NCBI GenBank assembly: GCA_934394815.1
Contig: CAKRRD010000054.1
Location: forward strand, 1-15,769
Reading direction: 5' to 3'
Length of the DNA: 15,769 bases
From: an uncultured Acetatifactor sp.
GTDB lineage: Bacteria > Bacillota > Clostridia > Lachnospirales > Lachnospiraceae
Positions 1 to 7,355 of this stretch are shown here, in pieces. The notes beneath the pieces are model-generated. The model had not been told where the DNA came from and searched no databases. It saw only the letters and a list, made by a program, of their open reading frames with translations. Within the stretch, counting starts at the first letter, position 1. Each line of letters begins with the position of its first letter. The position numbers and the translations under genes were made by a program.

Positions 1-4
1 CGCA

Positions 5-50
5 AAAACAATGCTCACGTCGAACAGTAATTTTCGCCGTGAGCATTTGT
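5..50 (-). terminator. Intrinsic terminator downstream of sfsA
   Basis: A perfect 10-bp inverted repeat (AATGCTCACG at 10-19, CGTGAGCATT at 38-47) encloses an 18-nt loop. Read on the minus strand, the stem is followed by a G and then TTTTT (4-8). It starts a few bases past the sfsA stop codon, so it should end the sigma/anti-sigma/MATE/sfsA transcript. The loop is long for an intrinsic terminator, but the stem and T tract are clear. Confidence 0.75.
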
Positions 51-54
51 TAAC

Positions 55-720
55 TCATTCCACTAACTTCCCATTTATCTTCAACCAATCCCGCCCTACC
101 TCGCAGGGCAGAAACAGTACCTTTACTCCGGCGGCTTCGGCCTCTGCCAGGGCGGTGCCGAATTCCGGCTGCATTTCCACGTAGGGGCGGACTTCCGTTA
201 TGCCTTCCATCTGGATCACGAAGGCGACCACGCATTCATACCCGGCCTGTCTCGCTGCGGTCAGTTCCCGCAGGTGCTTTACGCCCCGCTCCGTGGGAGC
301 ATCGGGGAAATAGCCGATGCCGTCGATTTCCAGTGTGCAGCCCTTCACTTCCATGAGGATTCTGCGATCCCCTTTTTCCATGTAGAAATCAATCCGGGAA
401 TTGCCATAGGTATACTCCGGGCTGACCCTGTCAAGTCCCAGCGTCTCCAGCCATTCCTTCACAACTTTGTTGGGGGCCTGACTGTCGATATTGATCCAGC
501 CGATTCTGTCCTTATAGACCGCCACCAGATCATACCGGGTCTTCCTTGCGGAATTGTCGGCCTCCTCCAGACGTACCGCTGCTCCGGGGAGCAACAGTTC
601 CCGGCATCTTCCCGTATTCTTCACATGCACCGTCTCCGTCTTCCCGGCGATCTCCACATGTGCAATAAACCGGTTGGGGCGGTCAATAAACTTCCCGTCC
701 ACGATTTTCCCATACTTCAT
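55..720 (-). CDS. sfsA: SfsA family DNA-binding protein/nuclease (sugar fermentation stimulation protein)
   Basis: The 221-aa product matches the SfsA family along its length. Seen directly: an N-terminal OB-fold-like part (about residues 10-70) with the signature VKNTGRCRELLLPG (33-46), then a PD-(D/E)XK nuclease-like core with SRIDF (108-112, Asp111) and LMEVKG (122-127, Glu124 and Lys126), and the family stretch GYFPDAPTERGVKHLREL. E. coli SfsA was named for an effect on maltose metabolism and is annotated as a DNA/RNA nuclease; its physiological role here is unknown. The start at 720 is chosen because homologues begin about there and AAGGATAGGAA lies just upstream. An ATG at 771 would overlap the MATE gene end and add residues foreign to the family. 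It is the last gene of the leftward unit, 41 nt after the MATE stop. Confidence 0.93.
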   Translation of the reverse strand: MKYGKIVDGKFIDRPNRFIAHVEIAGKTETVHVKNTGRCRELLLPGAAVRLEEADNSARKTRYDLVAVYKDRIGWINIDSQAPNKVVKEWLETLGLDRVSPEYTYGNSRIDFYMEKGDRRILMEVKGCTLEIDGIGYFPDAPTERGVKHLRELTAARQAGYECVVAFVIQMEGITEVRPYVEMQPEFGTALAEAEAAGVKVLFLPCEVGRDWLKINGKLVE

Positions 721-761
721 GCCAAATTTCCTATCCTTAATTTTATCCGTCACACTGCCGT

Positions 762-2111
762 CTATCCGCATTCGCCATTCCGCAGGGACTTCACCAGCAA
801 CGGTACTTCGAACAGCAGCATCACGATCCATCCGAGCATGTTCGCCCAGGCCAGACTGGCGAAGTCCATATGCAGCAGACGGATCATTACAAATACTGCC
901 ACAACTCTGCCGAACATATTCATAAATGTACTGTACAATGTCACTTTCAGATCACCGATACCACGGAAGAATCCCTGAATGCCGTTAGTCATGCCCGGCA
1001 GAATGTACATCCAGGAGATCAGGTGCAGATAACTGATACCCAGCGATACCACCTGTGCATCCCCATCCTCGGCGAACAGCGTCATGATCTGCGGAGCCAG
1101 TCCCCAGATGATGAAAAACAGGCCGACAGAATAGACCAGTTCGATCAAAAGACCGGTCTGGAATCCCTTCTTCATGCGCTCCTTGTGTCCGGCCCCCTTG
1201 TTCTGCGCCAGAAACGTCGTCATGGCATGTCCAATATTCTGCTGGGGTGTATAGGCGAAATCATCCACCCTGTTCACCGCAGTAAATGCCGCCATGACCG
1301 CCACACCCTGGGTATTGACCACCGACTGGATGATCAGCTTGCCCAGCTGCAGACACACCTGCTGCATGGCACTGGTGCTGCCGTAGCTGACCGTCTTGCC
1401 AAGGAGACTTTTGTCGAACACCCACCACTTTTTCCCGAGACACAGCAGGGGAATCCTTTTCTTAATGTAAATGCCGCACAGCAGACAACAAAGTCCTTCG
1501 CTGCACACCGTGGCAATGGCGCTTCCTGCCACGCCCCATCGCAGTACCACGACAAAGAACAGATCTCCGAAAATATTCAGAAAGGCACTGGTCACCAGAA
1601 AATACAACGGTGTCTTGCTGTCTCCCAGCGCCCGCATGGTGTTGGCCAGAAAATTATACATAAAGGTAAATATCAGTCCCATGAAAATAATCCGCAGGTA
1701 AACTGCTGCCTCCGGGATCGCCGATTCCGGCACCCGGATCAGCCTAAGAACCGGTGTGGCCAGCAACAGCATAACCAACGAGAATACCAGAGAGAATCCA
1801 CAGCCCGCCAGCATGGTCGTGCTGATCTGCTTCGACAATGTATCGTAATCTTTTGCCCCGTACTGGGAGCTCATCAGGACGCTGGCTCCCATGCACATCC
1901 CACTGATCAGCAAGATTGCAATATTCATAATGGGTGTGGAGGTTCCCACTGCCGCCAGTGCCTGTTCTCCCACATATTTTCCCACAATGACAGAATCCGC
2001 TGCATTGTAGGTCAGCTGAAACAGATTGCCCAATACCAAAGGAATCGTAAAAGATACCAGTGGTAACAGTATCTTTCCCCGGGTCATATCATGTTTCTCT
2101 ATCGTACTCAT
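762..2111 (-). CDS. MATE family multidrug/toxin efflux transporter
   Basis: The 449-aa integral membrane protein has about twelve hydrophobic segments. Its N-terminal pattern is characteristic of the multi-antimicrobial extrusion family: PLVLGNLFQLTYNAADSVIV (24-43), then VGEQALAAVGTSTP and the ALGDSKTPLYF loop. It should export cationic or drug-like compounds, or toxic metabolites, across the cytoplasmic membrane using a Na+ or H+ gradient; the substrate cannot be read. The start at 2111 is preceded by AGGAAAGGACA, which lies inside the last codons of the anti-sigma candidate. Only 4 nt separate that gene's TAA from this ATG, so translation is probably coupled. This puts the pump under the upstream ECF sigma/anti-sigma pair and suggests an envelope-stress or toxic-compound response. 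That link is inference from gene order. Confidence 0.93.
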   Translation of the reverse strand: MSTIEKHDMTRGKILLPLVSFTIPLVLGNLFQLTYNAADSVIVGKYVGEQALAAVGTSTPIMNIAILLISGMCMGASVLMSSQYGAKDYDTLSKQISTTMLAGCGFSLVFSLVMLLLATPVLRLIRVPESAIPEAAVYLRIIFMGLIFTFMYNFLANTMRALGDSKTPLYFLVTSAFLNIFGDLFFVVVLRWGVAGSAIATVCSEGLCCLLCGIYIKKRIPLLCLGKKWWVFDKSLLGKTVSYGSTSAMQQVCLQLGKLIIQSVVNTQGVAVMAAFTAVNRVDDFAYTPQQNIGHAMTTFLAQNKGAGHKERMKKGFQTGLLIELVYSVGLFFIIWGLAPQIMTLFAEDGDAQVVSLGISYLHLISWMYILPGMTNGIQGFFRGIGDLKVTLYSTFMNMFGRVVAVFVMIRLLHMDFASLAWANMLGWIVMLLFEVPLLVKSLRNGECG

Positions 2112-2115
2112 TGCT

Positions 2116-2835
2116 TTATTGTCCTTTCCTCGTCATTTTGCCGGGCAAATGTCTGCCCTGCTTTTCCATGACTTCTTCCTCTTGCATCTCATCCGATGCT
2201 TCCGTACTGCTCTCCACCATTCCGCCGTCACAGCAGGAATCTGCTGCCACCGCGCTCATCTGGCTGTCCTGCTTCTCCGATGCCCCGCTGTCCACAGCTT
2301 CCGACATGGCACCTTCCAAAGTGCCCTCCGGCAATCCCGACGTGTTCTCCGCCATAGCGCCCTCCGGCAATCCCGATGCACTTTCCGTCGCGGCACCTCC
2401 CTGCAATTCTGCCGCTGCCTCTGTCATGGTGCTTTCCGGCCCGGCTCCTTTCGCGGCTGTATCCGCCATATCCCCAGACATGGCTGTCCCCGCCGTGTCC
2501 TCATCAATGATACCGTCGTTCCCGGCATCTTCCGCCCACTCCGCGGCATACTGTTCCACCGGTGCTGCCGCCATTTCTACACTGCCGGTGCTGTCCGCCA
2601 TTTTGGTACTGCTCATTGTCATATACATGACTCCTGCCACCGCAAAGCACAGGCAGGCTGCCGCAATGCGGGCCACATAGCGCATCGGAAACTTATGCAA
2701 TTTTCCGGTATTGCTGCTTCCGTTCTGTTCACTGCGAAGCAGAAGTTCCTCGTCCGCTCCGGACATGGCCCGGAAAAGTTTCTCCGCTTTGGAGTCCTCA
2801 TTCCTGTTGTTTTCCGTTCTGCTATTATCACTCAT
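2116..2835 (-). CDS. Putative single-pass membrane anti-sigma factor with Ala/Ser/Glu-rich ectodomain
   Basis: The 239-aa protein has three parts: a polar cytoplasmic N-terminus (1-50), one hydrophobic segment (about 51-73, RIAAACLCFAVAGVMYM) and a long acidic, low-complexity outer region rich in Ala, Ser, Gly, Glu and Met, ending in a basic tail. The cytoplasmic part has KAEKLFRAMSGADEELLLRS (16-35), which resembles the short helix that opens many Clostridia ECF anti-sigma proteins ('LF-A-----D-ELI--A'). It follows the ECF sigma gene by 52 nt. Anti-sigma function is inferred from topology and position; no zinc-binding ZAS or other named domain is visible. SGLPEG occurs twice at a 12-residue interval (154, 166), matching an exact 18-bp DNA repeat. 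The ATG at 2835 (AAGGAA close upstream) is preferred; an in-frame GTG at 2847 is possible. Confidence 0.72.
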   Translation of the reverse strand: MSDNSRTENNRNEDSKAEKLFRAMSGADEELLLRSEQNGSSNTGKLHKFPMRYVARIAAACLCFAVAGVMYMTMSSTKMADSTGSVEMAAAPVEQYAAEWAEDAGNDGIIDEDTAGTAMSGDMADTAAKGAGPESTMTEAAAELQGGAATESASGLPEGAMAENTSGLPEGTLEGAMSEAVDSGASEKQDSQMSAVAADSCCDGGMVESSTEASDEMQEEEVMEKQGRHLPGKMTRKGQ

Positions 2836-2887
2836 ATTCCTTATCACCGCTTTCGTCCGTTACTTTCTGCGCCGTTTCCTTCTCCGG

Positions 2888-3448
2888 CTACAGAACAATT
2901 CCCTGCCGCTCCAGATATTTCTGCAGCTTTTTCCTCGTTCGGAACAGGGAAGTTTTCACCGTATTCAGATTCATTCCGTAGCGCTCTGCGATCTCCGCAT
3001 ATTCCTCCACGAACCAGTATCTGCGTAAGAATACATTACACTCCTGCTCCGGCAGGGTATGCAGGAAAGCATTGATGCTTCGTTCCAGTTCCGCCGCTTC
3101 CACGGCTTCTTCGGTATTATGCGCCGCGGGAATACACTCCGCCAGTTCATCCAGTGTCGTGTCCATCCTGCCGTTTCCGCGTTTCTGTGCATTTTTTACC
3201 TTCCATCTATCAAACGACAAATTGCGGGTGATGGTTCCCAGAAACAGTTCCAGACGGTTCGGTTTTTTCGGTGGGATTGCATTCCAGGCCCGCATCCAGG
3301 TATCATTCAGACACTCCTCGGTATCCTCCCTGTCATGCAGGATATGATAGGCGATGCTGTAACAATAGTTTCCGTAACTCTTTTGTGTCTCTACAATGGC
3401 CTGTTCATTTCTCGCCCAGTACAGTTCCAATATCGCTGTATCTTCCAC
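2888..3448 (-). CDS. ECF-type RNA polymerase sigma factor
   Basis: The 186-aa product shows both ECF sigma domains. Region 2 spans about residues 20-90 (YCYSIAYHILHDREDTEECL, then DTWMRAWNAIPP and GTITRNLSFDRWK). Region 4 spans about 125-182 (LPEQECNVFLRRYW, then a helix-turn-helix ending LNTVKTSLFRTRKKLQKYL). It should direct RNA polymerase to a small regulon, normally including its own operon. The start is a GTG at 3448, chosen because GGAAAGGAG sits 7 nt upstream and because MEDTAILELYW is the usual opening of this group; a GTG at 3481 lies inside a terminator hairpin. It leads a unit with the anti-sigma candidate, MATE pump and sfsA. The sigma start lies 14-20 nt beyond the T tract of the preceding terminator, leaving little space for a separate promoter. 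Confidence 0.92.
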   Translation of the reverse strand: MEDTAILELYWARNEQAIVETQKSYGNYCYSIAYHILHDREDTEECLNDTWMRAWNAIPPKKPNRLELFLGTITRNLSFDRWKVKNAQKRGNGRMDTTLDELAECIPAAHNTEEAVEAAELERSINAFLHTLPEQECNVFLRRYWFVEEYAEIAERYGMNLNTVKTSLFRTRKKLQKYLERQGIVL

Positions 3449-3464
3449 AGGCTTTCTCCTTTCC

Positions 3465-3503
3465 AAAAAGGGCACTGCCACAGTTTTCCCTGTAACAGTG
3501 CCC
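3465..3503 (-). terminator. Intrinsic terminator of the chemoreceptor gene, abutting the ECF sigma RBS
   Basis: Stem GGGCACTG (3470-3477) pairs exactly with CAGTGCCC (3496-3503). A 2x2 internal loop follows, then ACAG/CTGT (3480-3483/3490-3493) closing a 6-nt loop. On the minus strand TTTTT (3465-3469) follows immediately. It begins 28 nt after the chemoreceptor stop codon. The sigma factor's GGAAAGGAG box starts at the next base after the T tract, so this element may also act as an attenuator for the sigma operon. Confidence 0.85.
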
Positions 3504-3531
3504 CCTTGCTTTTCTCTATGGAATCATCAAA

Positions 3532-5292
3532 TTAAATCTGGAATTTCTTCGCAGTGGCATTCAGTTCGTCAGCAATCCCCTTCAGCCGTGCCGTAGCCTG
3601 TCGGCAATCCTCCACGATCTCAGCCAGCTGATCCATGGTAGCCGCGGTCTCCTCAGTACTTGCCGCATTATTCTGGGAGATCTCGGTCAGACCGTCAATC
3701 TTCTCTACCACATCGGTCTTGTAGTTTTCAATATGATCCAGTTCTCCGGAGATCACGTTGATCTCGCCAACAACCTTCTGAACTTCCTGATTCAGAGTGC
3801 TGAATACCTCCAGGGTAGTACCCAGCTTCTCGTTCTGCTGATGGATTTCACCTACCACACCGTTCATGATCTCTACGCTCTGGTTGGAGTTGCTGATCAG
3901 ATTCTCTACGATGCCACGGATCTTGTCGGCAGATTCTTTGGACTGGTCTGCCAGACCACGGATCTCTTCGGCTACGACTGCAAATCCCTTCCCCATCTCA
4001 CCGGCTCTCGCCGCCTCAATGCTGGCATTTAAGGACAACAGGTTCGTCTGGTTCGCAATACCCGCAATGATATCGGTCGCCGCCTGAATGGCCTGTGCGG
4101 ATTCGTTGGTGATATTGGTCTGTTTCTGTACCTGATCCACAGACTTCTGCGTATGGGAACTGATTTCTAACAGTTCCTTCAAAGTACTGTCTACAGTAGC
4201 ATTACTGTTCTTCATGTTGACCGCACTGCTGCTCAGGACATTGACACTGTCTGCGGTACGGTTCAGCGCATTGCTCATCTCGCCCATGCTCTCGCTGACT
4301 TTCTGGGTATCCGCTGCCTGTGCGGTAGCACCCTGGGCGATCTCGTTCACCGCGGTATTCACAGAAGAAATGGACTGTCCAATACTGTCAAAGTTGCTGG
4401 AGAAGGTACCGGTGAACTCGTTCATATTCTTCATGGAATTATGGATATCCGTAATGATTCTGGAGAATCCGGTCACTACGGAATATACTGCTCTTGCACT
4501 CTTACCTACTTCATCACTTCGATTCAGCAGTTTCTCCGGAACCTTGAAGTTCAGCTTACCTTCCGCAATCTGATCCAGATTACCCACAACCCCTAAGAGT
4601 GCCTTGGAAATCAGGCCTACCACGATAAAGGTGGAGACACAGAATACCGTCATAAGAATCAGAATAGCTGCTGCTCTGCTGGTTACGATTCCCTTGTAAA
4701 GCCCCTCTACTTCCTTAACCGGAATGCATGTTGCCAGAATACCCACTACCGTGCCATCCGTATTCTTAAGAGGTGCCAGATATACATAACAGCTGGTATC
4801 GCCAAGCTTCGTGGAATTGGAAAAATAGCTTTCTCCTCCCAGCACCCTGGAAGATGCCTTTTCACTCAGAGCAATGTCACTTCCGGTCAAATTGGTCACT
4901 GCCAGGTCTTTGCCCCAGAACATTGCCACATCTACGCCGGCATTCTGTTTCATGCCGTCCAGCACCTGTTTATTATCCGAAAGATTCAGTTCTCCCTTAT
5001 AGAGGGTTCCGTTCTCATACCGGAAGTCTCCGGGTGCGGAATTGGTCAGGCTCATTTCCAGCGCATATTCCGTTGCTGCCAGTTCATGCTTCATCATCTC
5101 GTCGGAAATTCTGTCACCGGCCGAATTCAATGCCAGAATCGCGATCACTGCAATCACTGCCAGTGGAACCAGTACGATCGCCAGAATCTTGACGACCATA
5201 TTTGCTCCTTTTTTCCCTTTCAGATCATTAATGCCGCCCAGTGCGGTGCCTTTTCCCCCTTCATTCTGTCCCTTTTTTACTTCTTCTGCCAT
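3532..5292 (-). CDS. Methyl-accepting chemotaxis protein with extracytoplasmic single-Cache-like sensor
   Basis: The 586-aa transmembrane chemoreceptor has a cytoplasmic N-tail rich in Lys and Gly (1-31), TM1 (about 32-55), an extracellular sensor (about 57-205), TM2 (about 206-228), HAMP (about 229-280, with [11 protein letters not shown] and [12 protein letters not shown]) and a long coiled-coil signalling domain. The conserved hairpin tip is clear: [19 protein letters not shown] (414-432) followed by [36 protein letters not shown] (541-556) is a typical methylation-helix stretch. The sensor contains [23 protein letters not shown] and [16 protein letters not shown], a pattern typical of single-Cache (sCache_3-like) ligand domains. 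No CheR-docking pentapeptide is present at the C-terminus. The start at 5292 has AAAGGAGG upstream; the open frame continues to 5478 only as an artefact. No che or flagellar gene is nearby, so its ligand cannot be guessed. Confidence 0.95.
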   Translation of the reverse strand: MAEEVKKGQNEGGKGTALGGINDLKGKKGANMVVKILAIVLVPLAVIAVIAILALNSAGDRISDEMMKHELAATEYALEMSLTNSAPGDFRYENGTLYKGELNLSDNKQVLDGMKQNAGVDVAMFWGKDLAVTNLTGSDIALSEKASSRVLGGESYFSNSTKLGDTSCYVYLAPLKNTDGTVVGILATCIPVKEVEGLYKGIVTSRAAAILILMTVFCVSTFIVVGLISKALLGVVGNLDQIAEGKLNFKVPEKLLNRSDEVGKSARAVYSVVTGFSRIITDIHNSMKNMNEFTGTFSSNFDSIGQSISSVNTAVNEIAQGATAQAADTQKVSESMGEMSNALNRTADSVNVLSSSAVNMKNSNATVDSTLKELLEISSHTQKSVDQVQKQTNITNESAQAIQAATDIIAGIANQTNLLSLNASIEAARAGEMGKGFAVVAEEIRGLADQSKESADKIRGIVENLISNSNQSVEIMNGVVGEIHQQNEKLGTTLEVFSTLNQEVQKVVGEINVISGELDHIENYKTDVVEKIDGLTEISQNNAASTEETAATMDQLAEIVEDCRQATARLKGIADELNATAKKFQI

Positions 5293-5343
5293 GGATATAA
5301 CAACCTCCTTTGTACTCTTCTGTCTGCTCGTACATATATAGGG

Positions 5344-5349
5344 ATTATA
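5344..5349 (-). promoter_or_regulatory. Possible -10 element for the chemoreceptor gene
   Basis: A perfect TATAAT on the minus strand lies between the tcdA stop and the chemoreceptor RBS, about 50 nt before the start codon. No convincing -35 hexamer is found 16-18 bp upstream, so this is only a candidate. The interval from 5293 to 5369 contains nothing else that I can name. Confidence 0.4.
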
Positions 5350-5369
5350 ACGCATTATGCCGGAAAAAG

Positions 5370-6131
5370 CTATTCTTTTTCTGCAATCAGATCCTTGATC
5401 ACTTCTCCTCCCAGAATCAGTCCGGCCACCGACGGCACGAAGGAAATACTGCCGGGAATGGCTCTTCTGTCCGTGCACTTATGGGTGGATCCGGGAGGGC
5501 AGACACAGCCCGTCCGACAGCTGTTTTCCATATTTTCCAGCGGTTTTACGGAGGGTTCCGTGGAGTACACCACTTTTAATTTCTTCACGCCGCGCTTTTT
5601 CAGTTCTCTGCGCATGACCTTCGCCAGAGGACACATGGTGGTCTTGTAGATATCCGCCACATGGAACTGGGTGGGGTCTAACTTATTGCCGGCTCCCATA
5701 CAGCTGATGACGGGAACTCCGGCCTCTTTGGCCCGCATGATGATCTCCAGCTTGGCGGTCACGGTGTCCACCGCATCCACCACATAATCATACTGGGTAA
5801 AATCAAACTGATCCGCAGTCTCCGGCAGATAAAAGCATTTGTGTACCGTAACCTTTGCTTCGGGGTTAATGGTGTGAACACGCTCCTCCATGACATCCAC
5901 CTTGTATTTGCCGATGGTCTTTCTCGTGGCAATGATCTGTCGGTTGATATTGGTCAGGCAGACCTTATCATCGTCGATCAGGTCAAATGCACCCACGCCG
6001 CTGCGGGCCAGGGCCTCCACTACATATCCGCCGACACCGCCGATGCCGAACACGGCCACTCTTGCACCATACAGGCGCTGCATGGCTTCCCTGCCGATCA
6101 ATAATTCTGTTCTGGAAAATTCATTTAACAT
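5370..6131 (-). CDS. tcdA: tRNA threonylcarbamoyladenosine dehydratase (TcdA, ThiF/E1-like)
   Basis: The 253-aa E1/ThiF-superfamily enzyme has the ATP-binding Rossmann loop [19 protein letters not shown] (27-45), [15 protein letters not shown] (51-65) and [15 protein letters not shown] (116-130). The family block [20 protein letters not shown] (145-164) identifies TcdA (formerly CsdL/YgdL), which uses ATP to cyclise t6A37 of tRNAs to ct6A. The C-terminal part carries a Cys cluster (Cys205, 209, 211, 219, within [11 protein letters not shown]) and [19 protein letters not shown] associate this version with Clostridia; the cluster might bind a metal or persulfide, but that is inference. The start at 6131 has AAGGAT about 10 nt upstream. 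It is a housekeeping gene with no evident link to its neighbours. Confidence 0.92.
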   Translation of the reverse strand: MLNEFSRTELLIGREAMQRLYGARVAVFGIGGVGGYVVEALARSGVGAFDLIDDDKVCLTNINRQIIATRKTIGKYKVDVMEERVHTINPEAKVTVHKCFYLPETADQFDFTQYDYVVDAVDTVTAKLEIIMRAKEAGVPVISCMGAGNKLDPTQFHVADIYKTTMCPLAKVMRRELKKRGVKKLKVVYSTEPSVKPLENMENSCRTGCVCPPGSTHKCTDRRAIPGSISFVPSVAGLILGGEVIKDLIAEKE

Positions 6132-6161
6132 ATCTGTAGAATCCTTTTCTTTTCAAAAATT

Positions 6162-6177
6162 AGATTATCAATAATCT
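6162..6177. promoter_or_regulatory. 16-bp palindrome upstream of tcdA
   Basis: AGATTAT-CA-ATAATCT is a perfect 7-2-7 inverted repeat about 30 nt before the tcdA start codon. On the minus strand it is followed by TTTTT. It could be an operator or a weak AT-rich hairpin. No regulator can be named and no well-spaced -35/-10 pair was found here. Confidence 0.35.
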
Positions 6178-6253
6178 GATTTCTTCCCCTGTTTCCGATG
6201 GAACCGTACTGTCGCCGGGTATGGCCTTTTACCAGGACCCGGATCGTATACGC

Positions 6254-6289
6254 AAAAGCACATGGGCTCCTTCCGGTTCCCATGTGCTT
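6254..6289 (-). terminator. Intrinsic terminator ending the uxa/GH28 operon
   Basis: A perfect 11-bp stem, AAGCACATGGG (6256-6266) and CCCATGTGCTT (6279-6289), encloses a 12-nt loop. The minus-strand reading gives a TTTT tract at 6254-6257, partly pairing in the stem. It lies about 70 nt past the stop codon of the TIM-barrel isomerase gene. The plus-strand side also carries CTTTT, so it may work both ways. A smaller repeat, CCGGGT (6215-6220) and ACCCGG (6237-6242), lies next to it. Confidence 0.75.
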
Positions 6290-6356
6290 CTTTTCACCTG
6301 TCTATACAGTTCCTACCGTCTTACTGGGAATACTACTGAAAGAGTATATCACATCT

Positions 6357-7193
6357 TTACAGATTGTCATAGAGTCCCTGTATAAAATTTTTCACCTGAA
6401 TATTATTTTCCGGCGTGGTATCTTCCAGTGTAGCGTGGATAAAGGGCTTGCGTTCCTTCATGAACTTCAATACAGAAGTGTAATCCATCTGTCCCAGACC
6501 ACAGCCTACGGATCTTAATTTTCCGTCCTCGGGGATGAAGTCCTTCAGATGAACCATGGCCACATCCGCACCCAGCAGATCGATGGCCTCGTCCACGATA
6601 GCCACCTGATCCTTGTAATTGCAGTAATCCAGCAGATTCACCGGGTCCAGAATGATCTGAAGATTGGGAGAATTGATTTCATCCAGTACCCTTCTGGCTC
6701 TGGCGGGATTGTATACAATATGCTTCCACACCGGCTCGATGGCCATGACCACCCCCATCTGCTCGGCATATTTTACCACCGGACGTAAGTTGGTGATAAA
6801 GGTCTGTAAGGCCTCTTCTCCGTGGCATTCAGGTACCGCGGTGTAGGTCTCGTTGGGTGCACCGGTCTCGGTTCCCACGACGCCGCAGCCCAGCCAGGAG
6901 GCAAAACGGATATGTGCCATGTAACGGTGCGTGATTCTGGCCAACTGCTCTGGATTGGGATTTGCCAGATTCAGATAGCATCCCAATACTGCCACATCCA
7001 CCTGATTTTTTGCAAATACATTTTTCATGTACATGGCGAGTCCCGGGGTCAGCGCCTCATCGGTGGTGGGGAACTCACTGATCACCTTGCCCGGTGCCAG
7101 GTGCCCGCAGGCAAAGCCAAGCTCATGTACATTGGCAATGCGCTCCTCAAAAGGAAGCTTTTTCGTATCATGTAAACGGATTCCTAACTGCAT
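6357..7193 (-). CDS. Sugar phosphate isomerase/epimerase family protein (xylose isomerase-like TIM barrel)
   Basis: The 278-aa product belongs to the AP-endonuclease-2/xylose-isomerase-like TIM-barrel superfamily. The metal-ligand set is visible at strand ends: Glu153 (AIEPVWKH), Asp183 (IILDPVNLLD), His215 (MVHLKD) and Glu257 (HATLEDT). Such enzymes use a divalent metal to isomerise or epimerise sugars or keto-acids. The substrate cannot be assigned, but its place at the end of the uxaB-uxaA-GH28 series suggests a uronate, a ketouronate or a related pectin sugar. The start at 7193 is preferred over 7205 because the bases between them form the ribosome binding site (GGAGG, 5 nt before ATG). 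The reading frame is intact and ends about 70 nt before the operon's terminator. Confidence 0.85.
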   Translation of the reverse strand: MQLGIRLHDTKKLPFEERIANVHELGFACGHLAPGKVISEFPTTDEALTPGLAMYMKNVFAKNQVDVAVLGCYLNLANPNPEQLARITHRYMAHIRFASWLGCGVVGTETGAPNETYTAVPECHGEEALQTFITNLRPVVKYAEQMGVVMAIEPVWKHIVYNPARARRVLDEINSPNLQIILDPVNLLDYCNYKDQVAIVDEAIDLLGADVAMVHLKDFIPEDGKLRSVGCGLGQMDYTSVLKFMKERKPFIHATLEDTTPENNIQVKNFIQGLYDNL

Positions 7194-7291
7194 ATTTTCC
7201 TCCATTTTGCTTACGGCTTCTCAGACCGTATTCTCTTCTGTTTGTATATACCATAGCGTAAGTTCACGAATTCGTGCTATCGCACTCTAGT

Positions 7292-7355
7292 CCGCTAATG
7301 AGCCGTTCACCAATCATGCGGCCTATTGGCTCTCCTTCGCTCATTATATCAGCGG
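7292..7355. repeat. Palindromic repeat element, copy between GH28 and the TIM-barrel gene
   Basis: Outer arms pair CCGCT (7292-7296) with AGCGG (7351-7355) and TAATGAGC (7296-7303) with GCTCATTA (7339-7346). Inside, CCAAT (7310-7314) pairs with ATTGG (7324-7328). The core 7302-7349 matches 9056-9104 at about 40 of 49 positions with one gap, and the CCAAT/ATTGG stem is kept. The element overlaps the last codons and stop of the GH28 gene. Just upstream, 7265-7276 is a perfect 12-bp palindrome (CACGAATTCGTG), followed by GTGC-TATC-GCAC. Confidence 0.75.

Noticed and set aside
870..2066. A 398-residue open frame on the plus strand
   Set aside because: It lies wholly opposite the MATE gene, is rich in His, Gln and Arg with no domain pattern, and has no ribosome binding site. 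It is a complementary-strand artefact.
2026..3075. A 349-residue plus-strand open frame across the anti-sigma and sigma genes
   Set aside because: Its composition (Arg, His, Cys, Phe-rich) is what the reverse of an Ala/Glu-rich gene gives, and it spans two convincing minus-strand genes.
5293..5478. N-terminal extension of the chemoreceptor
   Set aside because: It overlaps the end of tcdA and lies before an excellent AAAGGAGG box serving the ATG at 5292.
6198..6518. A 106-residue plus-strand open frame in the tcdA/TIM-barrel spacer
   Set aside because: It runs through two hairpins, including the operon terminator, and then opposite the TIM-barrel gene. No domain is visible.
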